Assembly: GCA_033296705.1 (NCBI GenBank)
Contig: MU856846.1
Location: 62,001 to 126,000 of the forward strand
From: Chaetomidium leptoderma
Taxonomy: Eukaryota > Ascomycota > Sordariomycetes > Sordariales > Chaetomiaceae
Direction of reading: 5' to 3'
Length of the DNA stretch: 64,000 bases
The translations under genes were made by a program, and so were the position numbers. The notes beneath the pieces are model-generated. The model was not told where the DNA came from and did not search any database. It was given only the letters and a program-made list of their open reading frames with translations. Shown here piece after piece: positions 1 through 12,554 of this stretch. Position 1 is the stretch's first letter. Each line of letters starts with the position of its first letter.

Positions 1-3000
1 GGTCCGTGCGCAAGCCGGCCCTCTTCGCTCAACGCGGGAAGGATCGTAACCCTGGAAGCTTATCACGCCCTAGAAGTGGACCGCCAAGCTAGGGTTCGGA
101 GGCAGGGGAGAGAGAAGAGGGTCTTGTCTCCTTGTTTCGTCCGAACATCATCGACCACCTGGCCACACCCGAGGGGTGGGAAGTGCAAAATCAGCCGCAA
201 GCACTTCATGGCCATAATTTCAGACAGAGGGCTGTCATTGGGGCTCGGTTTGGCCCGTTCCGGCACTCCGCAGGCCCGCGCCGCATCCTCAACCGCAGGC
301 TCGCAAGCCGATTTGTTCACGGCCTCATGGGCCCCAGCCGAAGCAAGCATTTCGAAATCTTGAACGGGTTGGCCACGCCACTACGTGACGGAAGTAAAGG
401 TGGTGGGGGGGCGGCAGGATTCTCCTCCGATCGTGGTCCGGCAGAATCGCTTCGACGAAAGACGCGGGTGGACTTTTGCAGATGCCGTCAACGACCCGCC
501 CCGTGCTGCCCTGCATTGTGCCACGAAACGAGTGCCCTGCATCGCGCTTACAGTCGCGCGCCCTGCCAATCAGAGTCGGCCCACGAGTTGGGGGGCGGCA
601 GGCAGCAAGGGTGTCTTCAACATGCGAACCCTTGACCTTGTCCTCGACGTTAATGGGCAGAAACGTCGGACGTATCGAGTGACCATCATTACGGAGTACC
701 TTACACATTTTCGCGAAACGGCTTGGAAGGGGTCGATTTCGATGAGTCTGTCTTGCCGATTTGTCTAACTCTCGCTTTCCCCCCCCCAGGGAGAAGGAGC
801 TCGCTACGACCTTGGCGAACCCCCGAACCGCCTGTGTAACACAAGGTGCAACCTCTCCAATTTCAGTGTCAATCAGATCACACAAGCACCTTTTGCATAC
901 GCTATTGACCCTGGTGGCGTGACCTTGTCAATGAGCTCAAAATCAAGAATCAACCGATTGCTGCGGGAACCGAGACGCTAAAGTGCAATACTGGGGTCTG
1001 GGACTCTGGGGTGACGTATTCAGTAGGGCTGGTTAGGTCTAGCGCAGGAACAGCTCCCGAGTCACACCGAGACACCAGAAAAGGAGAACGAGGATCATCT
1101 CTTACACAACACACTGCCAACGGGACAACAACGTGCAAGGCTCTCCAGCTCATGTGGGTAGTTCTCATCTGCTAGCTCCAGGGGTTCTCTTCATCTCATT
1201 TCGAACTCGAGTTACCGGAACTGTACATACATACATCCCGCGGTGAAGGACACAAGAAGAACCTCGCGGCAGCTCCCTCCGTGATGCGCACCAACAGAGT
1301 GCGCCTCTGGCGTCAACGTCCAATCCCAAGCCGTTGCCCTACACCGCCCTTCACCAACACCCGGATCGGTGCGGTGGTTCTGGAGGATATGACTGGGCCG
1401 ATGGGAGATTTCCGCCTGACAGCGTCCCGATGGTTAAGCGCGGGTGACTGGGGTGATGCGATGGGCGGGCGGCCAATCGGGCGGCCAAGAGAGCAGAAAC
1501 CCGCTTCTGCAACCAACCAACAACCCTAGGCTCCCGCATGGGAGAGGATGCTCGCGATCATCTCGTGCACGAGCAACCACCACCTCCTGACTTGTGACAT
1601 GTTCATTGCCTAAATGTCGTGAGGACCGAACTGCCAGTCCAGTCGGCCAAGGCCGTTGAGAAAATTCTTGCTCGGGTCTATTGCTCCCTAATGCCGGTGG
1701 TTTGTGTGTGTCACCAACAACACCCCCCTCCCCCCCGATCTTCTCGGCAAAAACCGCTAGAGACAGAAACATACCTTGGCGACCTTCCTAGGTTGAACTG
1801 AGGGATTACCTGCAGTACCTTACGATGTACCTCGGCGAAGGGGGGTACATTGATTGAGACCCCCAGAGAAAATAACTGCCATGCCATGCAGCCGTGTAGT
1901 GTATTTGTCAAATCCCGAATTCAAGACAGAGGGAGCCCTCTTGGACCTCTCCCCTTCAAAGTACCTTTTCAACAACCACAGCGCGACTCGAACGCCAATA
2001 AAAAATCGGCGTAGGACCCGACAGTCTGGTAACTTGGCTCGTGCACGATCGGGGGCTCCAATCATCACATTGCGCTTAGTCAGGTGACTAGCTGTTTCCT
2101 CCGCACACGCCGGTGTGTTGTCAACAGATCACAGACCACCGCCAAGCTCGACGATCCGCACTGTGGCCAACTCCCTCCAAACTCCCGACGTCGACAACAA
2201 CAAACAGGGCTCAACTAGGTACATGCCAAACCTGAGCTGTGCTGCATCGCCATGACGGCGACCGGAGTGGCCGACAACGACGTGCAAATCTTGCTTCGTT
2301 TTTTCCGTCCGTTTTCTTCGGTGACTTTCCAGTCGAGGCTGTGGGCAGCGAACTAGGTCTCGGTCGATGCGGCCGCCGTGACAACGCCCAAGGCTGAGCC
2401 TTGCTCGGACCACGGCCCTCTCTCATCAACGCCAGCACCAAGTTTTTTTTTTGGTCATTCACCACCAACCTCCAAATCAAGACATCCCGTATAGCAATCA
2501 AATCCTGGACAGAAGCAGCCACCCTGTAGATGCGCCAAGACGTGCGATTCCAAGGCATGTATCTGTAACCTAACGAGGCACGGGAACCCCGACGAAGAGG
2601 CCTCTCTCTCTATTCACGTACATCCATCATCTCATGACAAATGACCGGAAATGAACACCACATGTCTGGCCTGCCTATCACCATCGCCTCAGTCTCTTCC
2701 TCCCTGGGCTATCCACACTTGCACACCCGCCCGTCTCATCGAGGCCCTCCCCCTAGGCCCCCCTTTCAACCCCTGACTGAGTCTCTGCATTCTCCTTCTC
2801 CATGACGGCCCCTATTCCCCTGCGTCCGGACCACTGCCGTTTGCCCTGCCACAATATCATGGAACCTAAACCCCACCTCTACCCAACGACACTCAAGCAA
2901 CTAGGATGTACATACCGGAGAAAAGAAACAGGGCGTGCCTGCAGTAGGGAGTAGCCGAAAGGGGAGGAGGAGGAAGGAGTCATACCCACTTGTGCAATCA

Positions 3001-3042
3001 CCAACCAAGAATGCAACTTGAAGGCAAGGAAGGCACCTGCTA

Positions 3043-3066
3043 CATCCATCCATCCATCCATCCATC
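3043..3066. repeat. (CATC)6 microsatellite
   Basis: Six uninterrupted CATC units lie in the gene-poor stretch downstream of RPB1. Confidence 0.9.
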
Positions 3067-3174
3067 CCACACAAAACACAAAAACTCCACCGCAAAGCAG
3101 GAGTGGGGAGGACGCCTCGGGCCCGAACCGTCCCCACCCCTTTTCTTTCTCCCTCCACCATCTACCTGTCTACC

Positions 3175-3194
3175 CAGGCAGGCAGGCAGGCAGG
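3175..3194. repeat. (CAGG)5 microsatellite
   Basis: Five uninterrupted CAGG units, about 110 bp from the CATC array, in the same non-coding region. Confidence 0.9.
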
Positions 3195-3582
3195 ACAGGC
3201 AAAGCCGGCAGGCAGCCACCACGATTGATGCCCAACACACACACAAGTCCCCTCTCCCCCTTTCCCGCCGCGGCAGCAGCAGCGTAGCAGCAACGCGCAG
3301 CTCACCGAGACAACGTGACTTCGGTCACTAGTCACCCTCCATCTCACACTAAAATTGAATGGGTAGAGTCCCCAAATGTAGTACTGTAGATACCTAGATA
3401 CCAGTTCCAAGGAGAAAGGACAAGTAGGTAGGGTAAGGCAGTAGTAGTCAGTCAGTCACCCAACACGGGCATCGATCACCACACAAAACCCACGGTCACA
3501 AACAAACCAACACCACACACCAGACTTACTTCCTTCAACACATATCCCACAAGGTAAACGAGTTAATGATTGTCATGGGAGA

Positions 3583-3668
3583 TAAATAAATGAATGAATG
3601 AATAAAGAAGTAAATAAAGAAGTAACTAGATGAATAAATGAATAAATAAGCAAATAAGTAAATAAAAA
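3583..3668. repeat. degenerate AATA/AATG tetranucleotide tract
   Basis: About 85 bp of interspersed AAAT, AATG and AAGT units make a strikingly AT-rich low-complexity patch in otherwise mixed sequence. No ORF or transposon feature is associated. Confidence 0.75.
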
Positions 3669-4021
3669 GTATTTTCCCTTTATCCTGCACCACACACTCC
3701 CCTTATCATTACTGATTAACTGCGCAACAACAAGCAAACCAGCAAGCAAACCAGCCAACTGTTTGTTCTCCACCGACCCAAAACCAAGTCGCGGATATCA
3801 TATTTAGCTGTATGTACATACCTAGGTATGAGTACTATACAAGAATCATTACACTGCCTGCCCCCCGCCGGCTCCCCAATCAATCATCATTCCCTCTTCA
3901 TCATATGCCCCCCCCCCAATTCATCGATCCATCGATCCATCCGCCGCGGCAAATAGCCCCCGAGAGGGGGAAGCCATAACCCAATCTGGTGCCGCCCGCC
4001 GTCTACCTCCCCTCTCTCCCT

Positions 4022-4045
4022 CTTCTTCTTCTTCTTCTTCTTCTT
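4022..4045. repeat. (CTT)8 microsatellite
   Basis: Eight uninterrupted CTT units, about 360 bp beyond the RPB1 stop codon. A run of 13 T follows at 4136-4148. Confidence 0.9.
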
Positions 4046-4407
4046 TTCCTTGGTATGAAATGACCCATCCCCCATTGTGTGTATTGTATTGGTGGTGGGG
4101 GCTGAGCTGAAAATGCAAAGGGAGGGGGGGAGACCTTTTTTTTTTTTTGGTTCCCTCCTCTTCTCAAGCAAACAAGCCATGGGTAGGTAGAGACGTTGGT
4201 TCTATCAAAACAATAACGAAGAAAGGGGCAGGGAGAGAGAGAAAGAGAAGAAAAAAAAAAGGACCAAGTCGCTCCGATATGAACCCCCCCCCGGAAAAAA
4301 ACAAAAAACAAACCGCAAAATGCTTCGGCGTGTCCCCCCCCTCAGGGCAAACCTGTACCCGTCCCGCGTGCAACACCATTCTCGCCTGACTCATGACGGG
4401 AACGCGA

Positions 4408-7400
4408 TTAGTCATTCGTCGGGGAAGTGGGTGAGCTGGTTAAAAATAGTGTTAGCGGATTGTTCTCCCAAGACACCACCCTCGTTGTCGAAAAAACGAA
4501 AAATAGTCCAAGACTTACTACTGGTCCCCATTTCCTCCAGACGGGCCGCGGCCTGGAGTCCTCGGCGAGAATGACGGCGACGTTGGCGAGTAGCCAGGGC
4601 TGGTCGGGGACAATTGCTGTCCGGGCGACCGCTGGAACGACGGGCTCGTCGGCGAATAGGCATCCGGCGACGTAGGCGACCAGGTGGGCGAGGCCGGCGA
4701 GTATGACGGCGACGTGGCGTGCAGGTTTGGCGACGCAGGGCTGTAGCTCGGGCTGGTGGGCGAGTACGATGGCGATGTCGGCGAGTTGAATTGCGCCGGC
4801 GACGTGGGAGAGTAATGCTTGGGCCCTCCTGCGGGCGAGGCCGGCGAGTAGCTCGGCGACGTGGGGCTGTAGTTGGGGCTCGACGGGCTGCCGGGCCGCA
4901 GCATTGGTGAGGTCGGCGAGAACGACGGAGATGAGGGGCTGAACTGCGGGCTCGATGCGTACCGACCTCCGGCGTTGATAAGAGGCGACGTGGGCGAGTA
5001 CCCGGCTGGTGAGGTGGGCGAGTAGCCGCCGCCGTAGCCGAACGGCGAAGTGGGTGACGTGGAGAAGGGGCTGGTAGCGCGTGGGCTCGTCGCGTAGGGA
5101 TTGACGGTGCTCGAGCCAAAGCCGCCACCGTACTCGGTCCCGAAACCACCGCCCGGGCTGTCGGCGCCTGCGCCCTGGATGGGCGAGAAGTTGCCCATGG
5201 TTGGGGAGTAGCTGCCCATATACCCATTGTCCGCCATCGGCGAACCGGTGTCGTACGGCGTCGCAGCACCCTCCAGCTGGGTACCCTTGATCGTCATGCC
5301 AGGCATCAGACCCATGCGGGAGTTGTCCGAGATGACCGTCTCGAGCATCTTAGGGTCGAGAAGGACATCGAAGTGTCCAGTACCCATGGGCGCCATCTGG
5401 CCCAACATGACGTTCTCGGAAATACCATGGCAGTCATCGAGCTCTCCGACGGCAGCAGCCTCGAGGAGAATCTCGACCGTCTCCTCGAAGGAGCAGCGCA
5501 TCAGAGCACCGGTGTCGGCGCGGTTGATGCCGTGGCGTGTCACCGCGGCGATGCTGCCACGGTACGTCATGACGTCGACAAGAAGAGCCAGATGCCGATG
5601 GTTCACGTAGGAACCGTCAAAGGCAAGCACCTGGGTCAACTCTTGCATAAGGGCACCTCGGGCTGCCTCGATGCCAAACACATCCACAATCTGATACAAG
5701 TCGTTTGTGGATGTCCGCTTCGTGTCGACGCCTTCGATAGTCAGGACTTCTCTTAGAGACGTACCCTGAGTGTCGAGATACCACTCCATGCATTCCGGCG
5801 TATCCTTGTTGGCCACTTGCGAGCCGTCCGCCTTCTGGATCAGCTTGGTGCCCTTGTTCAAAAAGGCACGCTCAATGCCGGACACGCCGCGCAGGGTGCA
5901 GTTGTCGAGGAGATGCTTCTCGAGCCGCTTCAGCATCACATCGTCCTCGATGATCTTATTCCCGTCCTCGTCCTTATCGTCATCCTGGCGGATCACGCGG
6001 ACCCGAATGACCATCTCCTCTGCGTTGTTGTCGCTGAAAATGACGGCGACGTCCTTCTTGTACTCGTCCTTGACGCGCTGCGCAACGTCTTCGACACGCA
6101 GGCCCTTGTCAAGCATCTTCTGCCGGTCAAGAGTGAGTCTCAGGAGCCAGCGAGATTGGGTCTCGATAGAATCCTGGTCCGACGAGTCTGGAATCAAGAA
6201 GTATGATTCGACCATGTCAAAATCCTCGGGGATGTTCGTCGACGTGACATCCGGATCATAGTAGATCTCGGTGATTGCCGTCACGGAACGGAGGCTGGTA
6301 TGCTCGACGGTATTCCGCAGCTTCTTCGCATCCTCCTGGGTCGCATTTGCAGCATCCAGGTAGACAACCATAGACGGGGTCTTGATGTCCTTTGCAACGT
6401 TGAGAATTTCTTTGAGACGAGGAACACCCAGCGTGACGTTCTTAGACGACACACCGGCAAAGTGGAAGGTGTTCAGTGTCATCTGCGTCGCCGGTTCTCC
6501 GATGGACTGGGCAGCCAGCACTCCAACCATTTCTCCAGGAGACACCATTGACCGAGACCACCGGTTCTCCAGCTCGCCTAGGATGTGTTCAAAGGCTAGC
6601 TTGTCGATCCTCTGTTCGACAGCAAGGCGCTTGAACGCCAAGCGAGACCGTAGCTGAATCTTGAACAACATCGAAGAGTTGTAGTCGGCCTCCTTGGAAA
6701 TCGGATCAGTGCCGCGGACCACAATCATTCGGTCGAGCATAGCCTGGACGGCAGGGATCACATCCTTGGGTGTGAGGTCGCTGCGATGGGATTCATCGAC
6801 CTTGAAGAGCTTCTTGGCCGTCTCAATGATCCGAGCAATGTTGAGGGGGAGCTGCATATTATCCTCGGCCAGCTTGCGGCGGTTGATCTCTCGCACGAGC
6901 TTGCGATCAGCCAGGAGTTGTTCGTACTCTTGGTCCAGGAGCTGCTGCACGACAGGGTCGCTGGCCATCTCTCTTCCATACTCCAAAGCTTCGAGATCAG
7001 TAGCGGTCTCGTCCATGACGTCCAGACGGTAGCGCTTGTCAAAATGGACGTTTGACATGTTCATGTGGTCCACTCGCTGCTTCTCAATGGCGATACCATC
7101 CAGGCCGTCCTCGCCGTAGACGAACTGAATGATGTCACCGAGCGAGTTCCGCACCGTGCCGTCGTAACGCGCTTCTGCGTCTTCGAGCGCCTTGACAAGC
7201 CGACGCTGGATGTAACCCGTCTCGGCTGTTTTGACAGCCGTATCGATCAAACCCTCTCTACCAGCCATGGCATGGAAGAAGAACTCTGAGGGTGTCAGGC
7301 CACGGAGATACGAGTTCTCAACGAAGCCTCGGGCCTCGGGAGAGTAGTCGTCTTTGGTGAAATGGGGGAGTGTACGGTACTTGAAACCGAATGGGATGCG

Positions 7401-9830
7401 TTTTCCCTCGACGATTTGCTGCCCCACCAAGGCAGTCATCTGCGAAATGTTGATCGAAGAACCCTTGGAACCAGAGCGGGCCATCGTGACAGCATTGTTG
7501 TGATCCTTCAGACTCTTCTCGGTCGACGTACCGGCCTTATCACGAGCCTTGTTGAGCGCCGTCGAGACCTTGTTCTCAAAGGTCTCTCGGATGTTCATGC
7601 CGGGGAGGGCCTCAAGCTCATTGTTGGTGGCCGCTTTTGTCAGCCGGCGAACCTCATCCTTCTCGTCGTTGATGTGCTTCTGAACCAGCTCGATGGTCTT
7701 GGCGTCTGGGATCGTATCGCCAATGCCGATGCTGTGTCCATAGTGCAGCAGCCAGTAGTTGACCACCCGTTGACAGCCATTCAGAAACTCCATAGCACCC
7801 TGCGGACCGAGCTCGTTGTAGCACAGATGGACAATGCCACCTCCGGCAGCACCGATGCTCTTCTTGGACAGCAATCCAAAGATGACTTCTCCTTGTTGGA
7901 TGAGCAGACCGTCATCCTTGGCGGGATGGTCCTTGTCCGGTTGCTCGGAGGGCATGTGGATGTTGATGATATCCGGGATGATCATGCTGATGATCTGTTT
8001 GCCAGTCCACCGGGGGCGAGGCTTGAAGATGGCCGGGAGAGGAATGACACCGTCCCAGTCAGGAACCCAGAGCATGATGTTCATGACCTCCTCCTTGTTG
8101 AGGAACACATCACGCCGGCAGAGCTTATACGCGCCGGCCAGCGTGTCCTGGACGATACCCATGAGGGGACCGTTTCTCTGCGGCGAGACAATGTTCAGGG
8201 GAACCATGCAAAGCTCCTTGACCTCGGCACGCGTCTCCTCGGTCTGGGGAACGTGCAAGTTCATCTCGTCACCGTCGAAATCGGCGTTGTACGGAGAGGT
8301 GACGGACAGGTTGAGTCGGAAAGTGGAGTAAGGCATCACCCGAACCCTGTGACCCATCATGGACTCCTTGTGGAGCGATGGCTGACGGTTGAAGATGATG
8401 AAGTCTCCATCCATCAGGTGGCGCTCGACCTTCCAGCCGTACTCGAGTTGAACGGCAGTCGCGCGCCGATAGTGGCGAAGATCAAGACGAGTGCCGTCGG
8501 AGCGGACGACGAATCGGGCTCCCGGGTGCTCTGTCGGGCCGTTCTGGACATACTTTGTGAGCTTGGCGATGTTGTAAGGCGTCACGGTTTCCGGGTACGT
8601 CAGGGTGCGGGCAATGCTGCGCGGCACGCCGACCTCGTCCAACGAGATATTGGCATCACCTGTGATGACAGTGCGGGCCGAGAAGTCAACACGCTTTCCC
8701 ATCAAGTTGCCTCGCAGACGGCCCTCCTTTCCCTTCAAGCGGGCGCGGATGGCCTTGACAGGACGGCCACTCTTTTGCAATGCCTGTGGCTGGCCAGCAA
8801 TATCGTTATCCATGTAGGTAGCGACATGGTACTGGAGAAGATTCTCGAAATCCGTAATGATGTGCTGCGGCGAGCCCTCGGAAATGGCCTGGCGGACATT
8901 GCCGTTGGCACGAATGATATCGCCGAGCTTGTACGTCAAATCGTCCTCGTTGCGCATGCCCGTTCCGGTTCCGTCCATAGAAATACTAGGACGGACGGGA
9001 GGGGGCGGCACAGGGAGGACAGTGATGATCATCCACTCGGGGCGGGCCTGAGAGATGTTGAGGCCAATGTCGATCATCTCGTCGTCCTTCATCCGGCGGA
9101 AGATGTTGAGGGCCATCTCTGGAGTGACGACTTTCTTGTCCTTGGTCTTCACACCATCCTCGTCCTTGGTTTCGACGCTGCCCCAGAGAGTGAGGGCCTG
9201 CTGGCGGATGACAGGCTGAACGTTGCCGCATCCTCCATGACCACCGAGCGGCCCCTCTGCGGGATTGCCACCGGGGTTGAATTCGCCATCTTCGCCCGGC
9301 TTGGGCGAGTCGTTGTCGCAGCGCTTCTTGCTTTTGCAGATATCCCATACTCGCTTGAATCGCACCTTGGGGTCTCGGATCCGCATGGCGGCGGCATACT
9401 GCGGGTCGGACTGGTTCAAGCGTCAGTACCAAGCAAACAAAGACTACCCCCGGTCGGGTAGGGTGCAACTAACTCTATCTGCCAACACCTTGCTACAGTT
9501 GTGGCAGACCATCTCGAGTAGCTTTTTTGTGCGCCTGATGAAGCCGGGGTGGTAGACGGGTCGGGCCAGCTCAATGTGGCCGAAATGGCCAGGGCACTCG
9601 GTCATGTTCTCAGTGCATGTCTTGCACTTGAACTGTCGGTCGACGGAGCCGAGAAGGGGATCGTTGAGACCGCCGTCGCGAGGCTTCGTCCGACTCTCGT
9701 CCATGGTCTCTGGGTAGATGATGTGGCAAACACTCATCCCCTTGATCTCCTCGGGCGCCAGGAGTCCAAACTGGATCTCCTTGATGGTGCGGATCGGCGC
9801 GCTCGAGTGCGCGAAAATAAGGTTCGCCAT
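4408..9830 (-). CDS. rpb1: DNA-directed RNA polymerase II largest subunit
   Basis: This is the catalytic subunit that makes pre-mRNA. Exons are 9830-9474, 9410-4519 and 4435-4408, giving 1758 aa. The N-terminus has the zinc-binding Cys/His cluster (residues about 67-80, ending CPGHFGHIEL). The metal-binding NADFDGDEMN motif is near residue 495, followed by a bridge-helix and trigger-loop region. Intron 1 has donor GTTAGT, an ACTGAC branch site and acceptor CCAG. The large exon reads to a TAG at 4518-4520, but that TAG overlaps a perfect GTAAGT donor. Splicing to the CCAG at 4436, which is preceded by GCTAAC, adds YSPTSPTND and a TAA stop, so the heptad repeat continues. I therefore place the true end at 4408. 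The C-terminal domain (about 5215 down to 4415) is degenerate, with only four exact YSPTSPS units in the large exon. The family call is certain. The last exon is inferred from frame and splice signals. Confidence 0.97.
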
Positions 9831-10712
9831 ATTGATGAAGCGGAGATGCCGAAATTACTACGACGGAAAACTCGTGATGCGAAGTTCGCGGTAGAAACAG
9901 CGAACGGGTGAATTACTAGTAACGCGGGTCAAGCGAATATCGCGGTATCGAGGCGCGCGCGGAGTTGGCGCGAAGAGAATGAAACCGCGGCGGAAGAGAA
10001 AAGGAAAATTACTGCGTGGCGGGCGGAGAGCTTGATGGCGAAAAGTGTTTGCGTGATGACTTTTTCGCGATGCTGTTCTAACCTCCTCCACTACGCTTTC
10101 CAGGCCAGCGGCCTGAAGCAGCGACCGTCAAAAGCTCGTTGCCTCCAGTCTCGCTGCGGCTCGGAAAAAATCGATGGACTCGGGTATCGCAATCGGTACG
10201 TTCGATGTTCTTGTCGGGAAAGATAGACGACAAGAATTCGGGGCTTCTTGACGCGATTTGCGATGTCGGTGTCGAGTTGTTCGATGGGTGGTTTGGGGGA
10301 GGAGCAGGATGGCGTCGCCTAGAAAAGTTCGAAGGACAAAGCAACGCGGGTGAGAGGCAAAGGCGGCTGACTTAGCCCAGTTTAGGCCGGGCCCACTTTT
10401 TCACAAGGGGCGCCTGTGATCCAAGCACGGTCCAAAATGAGACTTCTGGTCTCACCTCTTTACCATGTGCGAAACAAGTACCTGGCTCGTGCCATTGTTA
10501 CCTAGGTAGGTTTCGAGGGTCGCCGGCCGCTGCACGTTTCGGCCTCGGAATCGACCACAAGCCGAAATCCTACGACCAACGATGACGAAATGTACATATG
10601 GCTTTTTCACAAGCTTCTTCACAACTTGCTTACACGTCTTTGGGACTGCTCAATTAGGTAGTTTCGCTCAGTTTCGCTCGGGTTGAGACTAAAACCAACG
10701 AGCTGTATGGAA
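9831..10712. promoter_or_regulatory. RPB1 upstream region and SWD1 3' flank
   Basis: RPB1 and SWD1 are in tandem on the minus strand. These 882 bp must hold the RPB1 promoter and the SWD1 3' UTR. Short ORFs here, such as 10078-10344 minus, resemble nothing I know. A CCTAGGTAGG motif near 10502 is of a kind common in promoters of this fungal group. No defined promoter element can be assigned. Confidence 0.5.
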
Positions 10713-12190
10713 TCACTTCTTCTTTCCCCGTCCCCGTCCAGTGCCGCCTGCTTTCTTTCCGGGTCCTCGCTCCTCGCCTGTCATTTCGCCGTCCTCTTGG
10801 TCGCCAGGACTCTTCCTACGTAATGTCCCGAGCGAGACATTCACAAACTCTTCTTCGCTGTCCGACTCGCCCAGGTTAAACAGTATGGGCATGCGAAACG
10901 CGTTCAGATCCTCTGCGAGTCCACCGCCCCCGCCGTTCTCCACGGTTAGGACGTCAATGTCCTCATCCTCTTGATCGAGCCGCCGCTTCTGTATCTCCTC
11001 TTGCGGGTGGATATCGAACTCGTCCTCCTTCTCGATGTACTCAACATTTTCTTCGACCTCGGCAAAGTCGGGCGCAAGAGCCGACCACCGCTGAGGGCTC
11101 GTGACAGACCAGATGTTGATTGTGCCGGTCTCTAGACCGCATGCCGCTAGCAATGCACGATGCGGGTGCCACTCGATGACTCCCTGTTCCTCTTTGGGCC
11201 CCTCCAACATGCGCACCAGGCTGCCGTGCGCACGTTCCCATATGTAGAGCTCGTGGTTGTTGTAGGTAGACGCGGCCACGTACTCGCCCGTAGCGCTAAA
11301 AGCTACGTGGTTCCATGATAACCTATTCACGACGTCCTGAAACTTGTGCTCGAGAGGTATTTGTATCGTGTCTGGATCGAGGTCTGCCGCCGAGAGGTTC
11401 GGCACGTGGAAGGTTCGTATTATCCGGTCCTGAGCATTCGCAAGAAGCTCTTTGCCGGACTCGGTAAGCCGCAGGGTTGTGATAACACCGCTCGCTATCT
11501 TTTCCGAGTAAATGATCTCGCGTGTCCTAGCATCGATGATATTGAGGCGGCCCTTGGTTGTACCAGCCAGAAGATGGTCACCCGCCGCCGTGTAGACGAT
11601 GGCCGTCGTCATGTGCTTCGCATCCTCCTTCGCCTGCTTCTCTCGGAGCGCCGCATCAACCTCTGTGTTGGGTCGTTTCGCTACGGATGGTAGGACATAT
11701 CGCACATGAGCCGAGTCTGTGATGTCGACGAGCATCGGTTGGTCCTCGAACAGGGCGGCGACAAACTGGTGGCTGTCACGCGTCAGTCAGCCTCTGTGTT
11801 TGCAAAAAGAATAGCATCGAAGAGTACGGACTGATTCCAAGGGTGGAGCTCGGCGCCGTACACCGGAGCCCGGAAGCGCACCTCGCGATGTCTTTTCCCG
11901 TCTTGTAGGTCCCATAGAATAGCCTTCCAACCTTGGCAGGCCGAGAGCAAATATCGGCCGCACCGAGACCAACTTAGTGAGGTTATGTTTTTAGAATGAC
12001 CCCGAAGCTTGCGCGCGACACCCATGGTCTCCAGGTCCCAAATAACGACGGTGCCATCGACGCGGCCCGAGGCGAGGAAGTCGCCTTCGCGGTTGAATCG
12101 TGCACATGTCGAGTGACCCGACCGGATGGTGTTGGTGATGTTTTCGGGGTAGTCTTGGAGGAGATAATCGTCAGATAGAAGGAGGTTCAT
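10713..12190 (-). CDS. swd1: COMPASS histone H3K4 methyltransferase subunit Swd1 (RbBP5 type)
   Basis: This WD40-repeat scaffold of the Set1/COMPASS complex is needed for histone H3 lysine 4 methylation in the nucleus. Exons are 12190-11828 and 11765-10713, giving 471 aa. The start was set at MNLLLSDDYLL rather than at the longer open frame, because similarity begins there. Conserved stretches include the early repeat around GHSTCARFNREG and GRVDGTVVIWDLE, then FVAALFEDQPMLVD across the splice junction. The 62-nt intron has a weak donor (GTACTC) but a good CTGAC branch site and a CCAG acceptor; retention would hit a TGA at once. The C-terminus is acidic and ends in a GRGRGKKK tail. SWD1 shares a 364-bp divergent promoter with THG1. 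Confidence 0.9.
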
Positions 12191-12554
12191 GGCCGCGCCG
12201 GATGCCGGATGGTCTAAGAATCGCGCCCGGCAAGGATATTGTCGCGCCGCCGAGGCTGAGTGTGTGTGGAATGGGAATCTGAAGAATTGGAGTTGTTGCA
12301 AGGCTGCGGAGCCCCACTGAGCACCGGGAAGCACCCGACTCGCAATGGCAGGGTTTCACAGCGGCAGATCCGCCCGTGTGGGACGGGGTGCCAAGGATGT
12401 GCCCCGCCAACGCCAACGCCAAACGCGCGGGCAAGCGGGGTTGCCCAGTCGGTCGGTTTTCTCCCGACGACAACACCGTGTTGGTTTCCGGCAGCGATGA
12501 GCTCGAATGTTTCATAGGAAACAAAGAGAATAGGTTTTGAAAACACCCCAAACG
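12191..12554. promoter_or_regulatory. divergent SWD1/THG1 promoter
   Basis: The two start codons face away from each other across 364 bp, so both promoters and 5' leaders must lie here. No recognisable TATA box or transcription-factor site stands out. Confidence 0.6.

Larger units (their letters stand above)
1..4407. other. gene-poor region, no supported gene
   Basis: Open frames of up to 186 codons exist on both strands (for example 325-885 minus and 132-635 plus). They overlap one another, match no family I recognise and show no linked exons with good splice sites. From about 3.0 kb to 4.3 kb the sequence is dominated by microsatellites and homopolymer runs. The right-hand end must hold the RPB1 3' UTR, because RPB1 stops at 4408. 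A non-coding RNA or a poorly conserved gene cannot be excluded. Confidence 0.55.

Noticed and set aside
325..885. 186-codon minus-strand frame in the left gene-poor region
   Set aside because: It is overlapped by several frames on both strands, starts and ends arbitrarily and shows no motif or exon partner.
7362..9461. 699-codon open frame on the plus strand opposite RPB1
   Set aside because: It lies entirely antisense to conserved RPB1 coding sequence and has no recognisable domains. Long antisense frames are expected from GC-rich codon use with few TTA, CTA and TCA codons on the coding strand.
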